Below are positions 1 through 9,964 of a stretch of DNA of 64,000 nt, piece after piece. The stretch is from Apostichopus japonicus (Eukaryota; Echinodermata; Holothuroidea; Aspidochirotida; Stichopodidae): positions 25,650,713 through 25,714,712 of the forward strand of contig NC_092574.1 of assembly GCF_037975245.1 (NCBI RefSeq), given 5' to 3'. A model generated the notes under the pieces. It had not been told where the DNA came from, ran no database searches, and saw nothing but the letters and a program-made list of their open reading frames with translations. Each line of letters begins with the position of its first letter. Position 1 is the stretch's first letter. Both the position numbers and the translations under genes were made by a program.

Positions 1-683
1 ACTAGTTTTCGACCACTAATTGACCTTTGATGACCTTCGATCACATGACCGTTATGTTAGGAAACGATTCCTTACCCATTCACAACTTCTCCCAAAATAT
101 CAACCATGTCGGACCCTGTCAATAGAAGTTATTGCTGTTTTCAATATTTTTGTTTTTGGCCTCTAACTGACCTTTGGTGATCTTCAAAGGCACCAAGTTT
201 GAGTTAAGTCCAACTTTCCCTTGTTGAGTTACATTGTAACCAAGCAAGTGTCACATACGCACACACTGACACGCACACACATACACACACGCCAACCTGG
301 CTACATAGGTTCCTTTTGCTAAAGCAAGGAACCAAAAATAGACAGGAAAATGTTCTCTTACTATTTGTCTTAGCTTTTATATATTTAATTCCTACCTCTC
401 TGAAGGTCTCTTTACAACTACTGGTCACACCCTAAAATCCAAAACATAAAAAATTGCCTACTTCTACTTTAGTTACTTGCACAGTAAAGCTCATTTACAT
501 TCCAACCTCTAACCCATGGCTGGACGAAACCCTCCTCTCACTTGACCCTCACGACCCTACCTACCAGGCCTCATTACACGCCTGTAGCACTACTCAAGCT
601 ATACCCTCAAGATATGCCCAAAGTGGAATATATCTATACACCAATTCCTACACACAAAACTGGTTCACTTTGAAGGCTAAAAC
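1..683. other. non-genic DNA with a CA/TG microsatellite
   Basis: I see no convincing exon here. The only structure is a short imperfect CA-rich tract at about 248-293. The open frames crossing it read as low-complexity cysteine/valine runs, which is what a CA/TG repeat gives by chance. Confidence 0.6.
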
Positions 684-1298
684 GGGACAAACTAAAACGA
701 ATGACAGCGAATGACAATTGACTTTGTACAGGGTTAATTTTCATTTGCGAATGACAACGAATGACAACAAAGGACAGTGTTGAGTAGGACAGTGTTGAGT
801 GGAGATCGAATGATTAACGGAGTGGAGTAAATGCGGTTATTGGTTTTCTGCGCAAAAATGATTTGAGGAAGATCGGCATGTTACGTAGTTGCAGGGTTTT
901 GGTGTAATTTACGGATAGAAACCACAGGGAAAGTTTTTGTGTGAGAATGCACTTGAGTGCTGTGCCTTTTACCTCTGTAGATTTATATAGACTGATAACT
1001 GGAGCCGTTTCAAGATTATAGTAATTGTTAGTTTCTAACAATTAATATCGGAAAAATGACGTTAAATTTACTTTTTAAAATCAGACCTACAGTTTTGCTT
1101 ACTATAAGGTGCGTTTTTATCTTGTCCGTACATTACTAGATCTAGATACCCACAAAGTCTGAACTGTGATACCCGGTTGAAGCAAATGTCTGTGCTGTCA
1201 TTACTGTCATTCGTTTTAGTCAACGCAATTTTTTAGTGTGTAAAACATATTGTCATTCGTTATGTGTACCGCAATTGTCATTCGTTTTAGTAACACCC
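684..1298. mobile_element. non-autonomous DNA transposon (MITE-like), 8-bp target-site duplication
   Basis: The ends are inverted copies sharing ACTAAAACGAATGACA; the left end begins GGGACAA and the right end, reverse-complemented, begins GGGTGTT. The element is flanked by a perfect 8-bp duplication, GCTAAAAC, at 676-683 and 1299-1306. The motif CGAATGACA recurs subterminally on both sides (about 708, 750, 760; 1213, 1250, 1275). There is no transposase frame, so it must be mobilised in trans. An 8-bp duplication suits hAT elements, and the GG start also suits Merlin; I cannot decide between them. Confidence 0.75.
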
Positions 1299-2212
1299 GC
1301 TAAAACTGTATACTGTATAAGAGTCACTTGCCCGGAGGCCTGCAAAAGGGTTACAAAATGATTAACTTGTAAGATTATACTTTACTCTTATTATTTTTAA
1401 GATTTTAAATCCACCTGTCCATCTCCCAGTAAATTTGTGTATGCTACATTGCTACCGGTACTGATCAAGCCTATTTGGATTTATAGAGGACTTGAATCGG
1501 TAAGTGTGCTCCTCCAGTCCTGAAAATGGATCGACGCCCCGACTGCGTTATTTGTGTCTGAATTTCTGTATTTCGGAATGAGAAAACTCTCTATATAATA
1601 TTTGTGGTATCTGGACAAAGTCGATCCTGGACTAGATGTACATTGTCAAGCAACACTTCTGTTTATCCTCCTCCATACATAAATTGGGTATTAAAAACCA
1701 TTTATTTTCACACCAACGAAAGTAGCGTAAATTACTCAAACAATATACACATGATCAAGATTCCGTTTCGTTTTCCATTCCGCACACGTATACCCTTGTT
1801 AAGTGGCTCACAATTCTCTGTAGTTTGTCACTCTTGTATTTTAAGAGTATCTTACAACCTAGACTAAGTTAACTGGGCACAACTCCATTGCCTTACGTTA
1901 AGACTAGGTGTAAGTTAATGTAAGTTAATTGACGTTTTAAGGTGAGCTCTTGATCTTCAATTTGCTGCAAGCGACAAGCCGGTAATGACTGCTATGTATA
2001 AATCTATGTATATATCAATTTGGTATTCGTCTTTTTAACACTTTTTCGTATCGTTTTAAGACTCTACTTCGGTAGTTGAGACCTCGTTTGTAACCATCAT
2101 TTTCGTTTAAGTGCATGTCTTTCTATTTATTATTAAGGGCTTCATGCCGATGTATTGTCTGTATCGTGACTGATTGTAGTAATAGATTACGAAATCTACC
2201 CAGCGCTCGTTC

Positions 2213-5140
2213 CCCTTACCGAAATCCCAGATCTGGGCCAGATATAAAAATCCAGATCTGGCCCAGATCTGGAATTTCAATCTGGGCCAGATCTGCCCCA
2301 GATCTGGAATTTATATCTGGCCAGAAAAAAAATTGGGCAGATATAACTTGATATAAAATAAAGTTTTATATGGCCCATATAAAATTTGATCTGGTTAAAT
2401 TTTATTGCATCCATATCTGGGCCAGATAAAACTTTATCTGGTTGATGTAAAGAAAATCCAGATAAACTTTTATATGGCCGATATAAAAAATATATATATA
2501 TCTGGCTAAAATGTCAATCAAATAGGAAATAAGTGGCCAAAACTGGACTAGCATTGAGAGTAACTTTCCAGCGTGATCAGTTATCTCTGTTCTGGTACGG
2601 AGACCCATACAGAGAGAAAGACACACACAAAATATAAACACAGAACTCAACTGGATTGGAACATAGTGGAAATATGTTATATGCATGCACATTACACATT
2701 TTTACTATACCTTACCAAAACATTTGCAAACTGATGTTGAATACATCAACATTCAAATTTTTTCGCCCAGGAAAATCATATTACTTACTTAAATAAACTG
2801 GCATCGCGCGGTACGTACTAGTACACTTAAAAATAATAATTGAAGGTTGAGTTCTTTATTCTTCTGTGGTCCTGTAGATGTTGATACTAAATTGCGTTGT
2901 GCTATTCTTTTATTTAATATATTTGCTTTAATAAATAAGTTCCAGGAGGGCGATATATGTTCCATTCAGTATCGAAGTTCAGTCCCAAAATATATTCCTT
3001 GTTGCCATCCGTTCCAAAAAAATTCATCCTTACTTCTGACTGTTAAGTTCACTATAGAAAGCTTTGCCAATGTCCTGACATCAATAGGTTATTATTTACG
3101 AATCTCCATCACCTTTTCTTAATGTACCAATCCTTTCTATTAAACTTCCTTCTGCTCTCTACTCCTACCATGTGGACACTACTAGTGTACACATAGCTCC
3201 CTTTCTTATCTCACTCCTAGAGTATCAATACACATATGTCCATTGTTCAAAAGTGGCCTTCACACTTAATCAACCTCTTGAGTCATCCTGTTTCAAGCTA
3301 AGACCCTGTGGTTGCCTAGCAACCCAGATAGAGATAGTTATCCCCCCCCCCCCCTTTGACTTAGTGTGCACTGTAAGTGATTTACTATTGAAATATATAT
3401 GCATAGTGCAGTACCACAATATAGTGCAATGTAAATCTCTATGAAAATATTTGGCGAGATAGAAAGGGGTATACGGATAAACAAACGTGACCTTCACTCA
3501 CCTCTTTATCGAGTTGGCTGCGCTGAGTATCATCACCTGTCGCACCATCGTCCGTTCCCGTATAATACAAGGGAGATAGCAATGAGTCCGGCCGCTGGAC
3601 ACCGTACGGGGCGAATTATAATACGTAAAATGATATGGATAAAATGGTAAAATAAACTACATCAGGTCCGATGAATTATGTTAACGAATTCCCCGCGCAG
3701 TGCACTGATAAATAATATAATGTTCACTCCATTCGAGAGATCGTTATTTCCGACGTAGAAATATAATGTTCCGAGGGAGAAAAATCCAATGTAAACAGAT
3801 AAATTAATGAACGAACAACTCGCGAGAAATTTAGGTCCGTTCACGACGATAGATCGTAGAGTTCCCCCGATAAAAAGAGGGCGCTCGAGTATATTACAAA
3901 AGAAATGAAAAGGTAGTAAATACAGAGTCGCTACAAATACACTATGTAAGAGCATACAATCTTAAAGTTTTATCTGTCAATATAAAGTCAGGTATAACTG
4001 GATATACATGATGTATATCCAGTTATACTGACTGACTGTTTTATTGACAGATAAAACTTTATCTGCATATCTGGATTGTCTCTATATCCAGTCATATCTG
4101 GCTTTATATGGCCAGATAAAACTTTATCTGCATATCTGGATTGACTCTATATCCATTTATATATGTCTTTGTTTTAAATAAATAAAACTTTATACGTATC
4201 TGGATTGACTCTACATCAGTTTTATCTGGCTTTATATGGCCAGATAAAACTATCTGCATATCTGGATTGACTATATATCCAGTCATATCTGGCTGTATAT
4301 GGCCAGATAAAACTTTATCTGCATATCTGGATTGACTCTATATCCAGTCATATCTGGCTGTATATGGCCAGATAAAACTTTATCTGCATATCTGGATTGA
4401 CTCTTTATCCAGTTATATCTGGCTTTATATGGCCAGATAAAACTTTATCTGCATATCTGGATTGACTCTATATCCAGTCATATCTGGCTGTATATGGCCA
4501 GATAAAACTTTATCTGCATATCTGGATTGACTCTTTATCCAGTTATATCTGGCTTTATATGGCCAGATAAAACTTTATCTGCATATCTGGATTGACTCTA
4601 TACCCAGTTATATCTGGCTAAATATGGCCAGATAAAACTTTATCTGCATATCTGGATTGACTCTATATCCAGTTATATCTGGCTTTATATGGCCAGATAA
4701 AACTTTATCTGCATATCTGGATTGACTCTTTATCCAGTTATATCTGGCTTTATATGGCCAGATAAAACTTTATCTGCATATCTGGATTGACTCTATATCC
4801 AGTCATATCTGGCTGTATATGGCCAGATAAAACTTTATCTGCATATCTGGATTGACTCTTTATCCAGTTATATCTGGCTTTATATGGCCAGATAAAACTT
4901 TATCTGCATATCTGGATTGACTCTATACCCAGTTATATCTGGCTAAATATGGCCAGATAAAACTTTATCTGCATATCTGGATTGACTCTATATCCAGTTA
5001 TATCTGGCTTTATATGGCCAGATAAAACTTTATCTGCATATCTGGATTGACTCTTTATCCAGTTATATCTGGCTTTATATGGCCAGATAAAACTTGATCT
5101 GGCCAGATTAAACCAGATATAAAGCCAGATCTGGCATTTC
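2213..5140. mobile_element. insertion with palindromic satellite body, nested in the left arm
   Basis: The right arm of the inverted repeat lacks this block, which defines its approximate borders. Its ends are inverted copies of CGAAATNCCAGATCTGG (about 2220 and 5121-5141). The body is dominated by short palindromic words (CAGATCTGG, GGCCAGATAAAACTT). The middle, about 2520-3960, is non-repetitive and has no recognisable gene. It looks like a non-autonomous DNA transposon that amplified a satellite internally. No clear target-site duplication is visible, and about 35 bases of the right-arm sequence are missing at the insertion point. Confidence 0.55.
4065..5100. repeat. 65-bp satellite with a five-unit higher-order repeat
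   Basis: About 16 tandem copies of a 65-bp unit that contains TCTGGATTGACT and GGCCAGATAAAACTT. Units carry diagnostic variants (TATATCCAGTCAT, TTTATCCAGTTAT, TATACCCAGTTAT plus GGCTAAATAT, and so on). From about 4440 the variant order A-B-C-D-B occurs twice in a row, making a 325-bp higher-order period (about 4440-4764 and 4765-5089). Confidence 0.85.
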
Positions 5141-5359
5141 GCATATAATAGCGATATTCAAGGCTCGTCGTTGCTAACACACAAAAATCCAAGCTGCATT
5201 TGTTTCCATATACCACCACCTGTCCTCAGTAGGGATTACTTGTGCACCCCGGGAATCTAAGACTGCATTAGCGTTACAATATTTATGATCCATACACACA
5301 CAAAAACAGAACCACACTGTACATATATATGTAGAATTATACCGTACAGGCCTACGTAA

Positions 5360-5560
5360 GCCTACAAGCACAAAACATGGTCTCTGGTGGGTATACACAC
5401 TAATTATATATAAACTGATAATGAAGGCATACAAGCACAAAACATGGTCTCTAATGGGTATGCACACTAATTATATATATACTGATAATGTAGGCCTACA
5501 AGCACAAAACAATGTCTATAATTGGGTATACACGTTAATTATATACTGATAACGATACTT
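5360..5560 (-). repeat. short microsatellite-linked tandem repeat, left-arm copy
   Basis: Three copies of a unit reading CCTACAAGCACAAAACATGG, then GGTATACACACTAATTATATA and CTGATAATG. The same unit occurs on the other strand at 15370-16330, where the AT tract has expanded strongly. This is part of the inverted-repeat arm. Confidence 0.8.
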
Positions 5561-5786
5561 ACGCGTGGTAGTAGATAGCGCTCTTCTCGAAAGCTGTGGC
5601 ACAAAAACCAGGTTTTTCAGTCTTGACGCGATTATCTCGATGCGAAACATGATTTTCAGAACCTTATAACAGTTTTGTTCAGGAATACAGTTACCGTATA
5701 CCTACAACATTACCTACCGGGCTCAATATTACACAATATAATTGAAGTATTGGAATGTTATTTTCACTACACACTACAATATACCA

Positions 5787-6756
5787 TCACAAAATCTCTA
5801 AAGCTTTATTAATATTGGTAGTAGCCTTGAACTGTAAGTTATCTAGAGCAGCGATTGTCTCAACAAAGTTACCCCAAAGATTGCGTTCACACAGGTCAGC
5901 GGCTCGTGATATATATTTTTTTTTTTCGTAGTAGGCTACGTTTAATGATAGTCTGTTGCTACAAAGCCAGTTATTAACAGAATAAAGTTCATTGTTTAGT
6001 TGTATTGCCCCTTCTGTTAGTTCTTTATGACCATAGAGAATTATAATGGTATCAGGGGTGAAGGAAGGTACTTTTGAGTGGGGGGGGGGGCTGAAGACTG
6101 ATGGCCGGCCTGGGGGAGGGGACAAAGGGGAGGGGGTGTCCCCTCCCTTTTGGATTTTTTGTGCATTTCCAGGTGGCCTCAGATGTAATTTCGTGCAATA
6201 TAGCACACTTCAACACCCACTCCATTTTTTAAATAATTTTGCCATTTCACCTGGCCTTAGATGCAATTTGGTGTTCCAAATGAGATTTTTTTCTCATTTG
6301 GAAATGAAGAGGGGTTTTCTGACTTGCGGAGCGGGGGGCGGAATGATACTTCCGCCCACCATAAGCTGGCGTCCCCCAGCCCTCGGTTCCTACACCCTTG
6401 AGTGGTATCATCAGTAAAACATTGTAAACTTTAATTTGTCAGAAGAAGCACTGATACACATTCCTATAGGTTATGAATAACAGGGGACCAAGTCTAGATC
6501 CCTGAGGGACACCACAAATTACGGTTTGTAGACTAGAACTTGTGGAGTTAGTATTCACTTACTGAGTGCGATATTTTAGATAGCTAGAGATCCAGTTGTG
6601 AACTCTGCCTTTTAGGCCATACGTGTGCAATTTATGTAATAGAATAATAAAATAAACAGCGTCAAAAGCCTTCGACAAGTCTAAAAATTGTACCAGTACA
6701 TACAATTTATTATCAAGGGCATATGTTACCTCATTAACATCATTTGCAAGAGCCAT
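5787..6756 (-). pseudogene. decayed LINE reverse transcriptase fragment, split by a MITE
   Basis: On the minus strand, 6559-6756 encodes the conserved reverse-transcriptase block [11 protein letters not shown] followed by [12 protein letters not shown] and [12 protein letters not shown]. About 6475-6530 encodes GVPQGSRLGPLLF. About 6410-6440 ends in FTDDT, the catalytic FADD-type box, and about 5940-6000 encodes LNNELYSVNNWLCSNRLSLN. These blocks are in the order expected for Jockey/CR1/L2-like LINE polymerases. They lie in different frames, and the gene is interrupted by the 348-bp MITE at 6053-6400, so it is dead. Its distal end (5787-5905) is shared with the right arm at 14995-15110. Confidence 0.8.
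6053..6400. mobile_element. hAT-like MITE inserted in the LINE polymerase
   Basis: Starts CAGGGGTGAAGGAAGG and ends CCTACACCCTTG, with an 8-bp near-perfect duplication, AATGGTAT at 6045-6052 and AGTGGTAT at 6401-6408. The body closely matches 25660-26027 (shared words include GGCCTCAGATG and CTTGCGGAGCGGGG). The element is rich in G and C runs, and its open frames are not genes. Size, ends and 8-bp duplication identify a non-autonomous hAT-type element. Confidence 0.88.
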
Positions 6757-7131
6757 AAACGTAAAGTGTTTCTAACAGAGGCCATACTGATTATTCGAAA
6801 AATGTTTTATTTACTAAGGAAATGTGAAATTCTGTTATGCATTAGTCTTTCCAATACTTTAGAAAGAGCAGGAAGTATACATATAATACACGTCAAGCAT
6901 TACCCATTAACCCTCAACATAAAACTTTCGATACATGGAAAAATAACAGTATTCACAGCCTGGTTTGAATTTTCAATATCAACTCTTTCCTTTACATTAA
7001 TCTACTCATCAATTTTGTTAAAATTTTCATAAATCTAAAAGTCTTATATTCCCCTTCTTCCCCTAACTGACACTAACGGGCTTACTAGAATCTAGTAGAT
7101 TATAATTTTTACTTACAGGCTTAAAACCTCC

Positions 7132-8069
7132 GTACATATGGAAAGCCGTTTTAACATTTAATAATTTCAGATATCTCAAATTAAACTTCAGATATCTCAA
7201 ATTTATTTAAGATATCTACATGGTTCTACATATCTACAAATAATTGCAGATATCTTAAAATCAATTTCAGATATCTCGAAATACCAGGGAACTTCAGATA
7301 TCTGAAATTCAATTCGAGATATCTCGAATTCAATTTCAGATATCTGAAATAGAATTTCAGATATCTCGAATTCAATTTCAGATATCTCGAATTCAATTTC
7401 AGATATCTCGAATTCAATTTCAGATATCTGAAATAGAATTTCAGATATCTCGAATTCAATTACAGATATCTCGAATTCAATAACAGATATCTGAAAATTC
7501 CCGATTAAATGTTAAAATGGCTTTCCATACGTGCCATTTTAACATTTAATCGGGAATTTCTGCATATGCATTTCAGATATCTGGAATTCAATTGCAGATA
7601 TCTCGAATTCAATTTCAGATATCTCGAATTAGATTTGCAGATATCTTGAATTCAATTTCAGATATCTCGAATTCAGTTTCAGATATCTCGAATTCAATTT
7701 CAGATATCTGAAATAGAATTTCAGATATCTCGAATTCAATTTCGGATATCTCGAATTCAATTCAGATATCTCGAATTCAATTTCAGATATCTGAAATAGA
7801 ATTTCAGATATCTCGAATTCAATTTCGGATATCTCGAATTCAATTTCAGATATCTCGAATTCAATTTCAGATATCTCGAATTCAATATCAGATATCTGAA
7901 TTAAAATTTCAGACATCTCGAAATCTATTTTTGATATCTCGAATTAAATTTCAGATATCTCGAATAAAATTTTAGATATCTGAAAAAGAATTTTAGATAT
8001 CTAAAATAAGAAATAATTTAAGATATCTGAAATTCCCGATTAAATGTTAAAATGGCTTTCCATACGTAC
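7132..8069. mobile_element. transposon-like unit with a 21-bp tandem-repeat body
   Basis: Inverted ends share GGAAAGCC(A/G)TTTTAACATT (7140 region and 8036-8065). An internal head-to-head junction of the same end sequence occurs at 7497-7555, suggesting two copies fused there. The body consists of about 35 degenerate 21-bp units containing the palindromes GATATC and GAATTC. Repetitive open frames across it (NSRYLKL or EFEISEI patterns) are translations of the repeat, not protein genes. I could not find a clear target-site duplication. Confidence 0.65.
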
Positions 8070-8489
8070 ACCTGGTTTTCGACCATTAGGTCCTTTGGTC
8101 AAATTGACTTCCCAGTACACTTATACGTGTAATCTCTCTCTCCCTCAGAGAGGAGGAATGCAACTGACCTGAATTTATACACCGATTAGTGAAGACAAGC
8201 TTCACTATATTCCTAATAACAGCCAAGGATATATTTTGTGAGAATGTCAAAAGCTCCTTCATTGCTGACCCTTATAACAAACCTAATGCTGGTATTAAAG
8301 GTTCTTATTCCATAAGAGGGCAATGTCCCTAGATTTAAAGGAACTCTGTGACAATCCACCGCACAAGAGGAATTTCCCCGATCCTCCCCATCTACAACCT
8401 ATTTCTCTGGGCATCTACTCAGGTATTCTGCCCCAAAATTATCTGAACCTTTAATCGCCTTGAAAATGTATAGATATGGCTGTAAACTT
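8070..8489. other. non-genic stretch
   Basis: No motif or exon recognised. It may be a degraded downstream portion of the minus-strand gypsy element that begins at about 8490, since it lies on that element's 3' side. Confidence 0.35.
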
Positions 8490-9964
8490 AGAGCCCATCT
8501 CATGACTCTGCTGTTGTTAAACTTTGCCTATTTGCCATATAAGAAAGTAGTTGGTGGTCTGTCTTAAACGTGAATTTTTTACCATGGAAATATATATTAA
8601 ACTTATGTACAGCCCAAACTAATGCCAGACATTCCCGTTCTTCAATTACATAATTTCTTTCCCGGGGTAACAACTTCCTGCTAGCATAGCACACAGGAAA
8701 TAAATATTTCCCTTTTTATTGCGACAGAACTGCTCCTAAGTTAATATTGGAGGCATCTGTTCGCAAAATGAATGGCTTAGCCGGGTCAGGAAGGTGCACA
8801 ATTGGAGCAGTTGCCAAACGATGTTTCAATGTGGCAAATGACCTACTATGGGCTTCTTTACACTGAGGCTGTGGACGCTTCTCGACTTAGTTAGATCTGA
8901 AAGTGGGTCTGCTAAAGTTGCCAAATTGGGAATGAAACGACGATTATATCCCACCATTCCAAGGAAAGACCCTACCTACTTTCTTTTGGTAGGTTTTGCA
9001 ACTTCAAAAAATGTTGCCAACCTTTCCCGGTATGGGCTTAAGAGCACACCCTGCCCCACCATGTAACCAAGAAATTCCACACTGTCTATTCCAATTTCAC
9101 ATTTGGTAGGTCTTGCAGTTAAACCCATTTCTCTTAGCCATGCCAACACATTTCTCAATGTCTGATTTATGTTATTCCCAAGAATTACGCAATACTAAGA
9201 AATCATAAATGTAATTACCAACATTGCTATAAACGCTTAGCAACCTTTGCATCATTCAACTAAAAATTGCCGGGGCATTGACTAATCCAATAGGCATGGC
9301 CTAAATTGAAATAAACAATCTGAAGTTGCAAGTGCTGTTTTGTCCCTGTCTAAATTTTGCAATTGGTATCTTGGGTTGTAGCCCTTTCTCAAATCAATTT
9401 GGACAATCATTTTGCCCGAAATTACTTACTCATCAAGTCATCAATATTGGGAATTGTTCCGAATCTAAGAGTGTAATTGCATTCAACCTTCTAAAATCTA
9501 TTTAAAAACGGTTTATGTGCCATCCCTGTTTTGGACTAGCACTACTGGTGATGCATAGGCTAAATTGATTCCTCAATATATCCATTTTCTTGAGTGTTTC
9601 AACCTGTTCCCCTCTTACTGCCATTGGGACTGGGTACGCCTTTGACCTTACCGGATCACTGGAAGTTAATTGAATACGCTTCTAAGATGTCTCTCGTTCC
9701 CTTTACATGACATTTATTAAGATATTCATTCATCTTGAGATCACAATAACATTCTCTTGATTTGATACAAGGAAGTTCAATCCCAACTCCATTCCTTTCA
9801 TCAACATCATCCTCACTTTGCAAAATTAAACCTACTGACACAACTTGAATATCCATCTCATCTCCTATATCTTCATTAGTTTCATTTTCTTCACTTACAT
9901 AACCAGCATTCATCCCAACCAAACAGCAGTTCCCACATTCTCTTGAAATAAACCTTTTCAACAT
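8490..9964 (-). pseudogene. decayed Ty3/gypsy-type retrotransposon pol
   Basis: Read on the minus strand, fragments occur in pol order. About 9590-9660 encodes SDPVRSKAYPVPMAVRGEQV, the typical lead-in to a gypsy reverse transcriptase. About 9180-9225 encodes NYIYDFLVL, a YxDD box whose first aspartate is now tyrosine. 8976-9158 encodes GLTARPTKCEIG and VEFLGYMVGQG. About 8900-8970 encodes GYNRRFIPNLA. 8500-8694 encodes the RNase H start CYASRKLLPRERNYVIEE and TDHQLLSYM. Frames shift between blocks and the catalytic box is damaged, so it is a dead remnant. LTRs and integrase were not seen. Upstream 9656-9964 may be protease-linker sequence. Confidence 0.82.

Larger units (their letters stand above)
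1420..5905 (-). repeat. left arm of a long inverted repeat (interrupted)
   Basis: Positions 1420-2212 and 5141-5905, read on the minus strand, match 14995-17355 on the plus strand over most of their length. Both copies end at the same outer sequence, ACTGGGAGAT (reverse-complemented on the left). The left copy is split by a satellite-filled insertion at 2213-5140 that is absent from the right copy. Its inner end carries the last part of a LINE reverse-transcriptase frame. It may be a terminal inverted repeat of one 16-kb element, or one of two oppositely inserted retroelement copies sharing a 3' end. Confidence 0.75.

Noticed and set aside
2115..2351. Frame shared between the two inverted arms (CIVTDCSNRLRNLPSARS)
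   Set aside because: Conservation is explained by duplication of the DNA; it runs antisense to the presumed retroelement, and in the left arm it continues into satellite sequence.
4065..5100. Regular spaced repeats that might suggest a CRISPR array
   Set aside because: Units are contiguous with no unique spacers, and this is animal DNA; it is a satellite.
7226..7916. Repetitive open frames with NSRYLKL or EFEISEI patterns that look like a repeat protein
   Set aside because: They exist because a 21-bp unit is divisible by three and happens to lack stops in these frames; the DNA repeat, not selection on protein, explains them.
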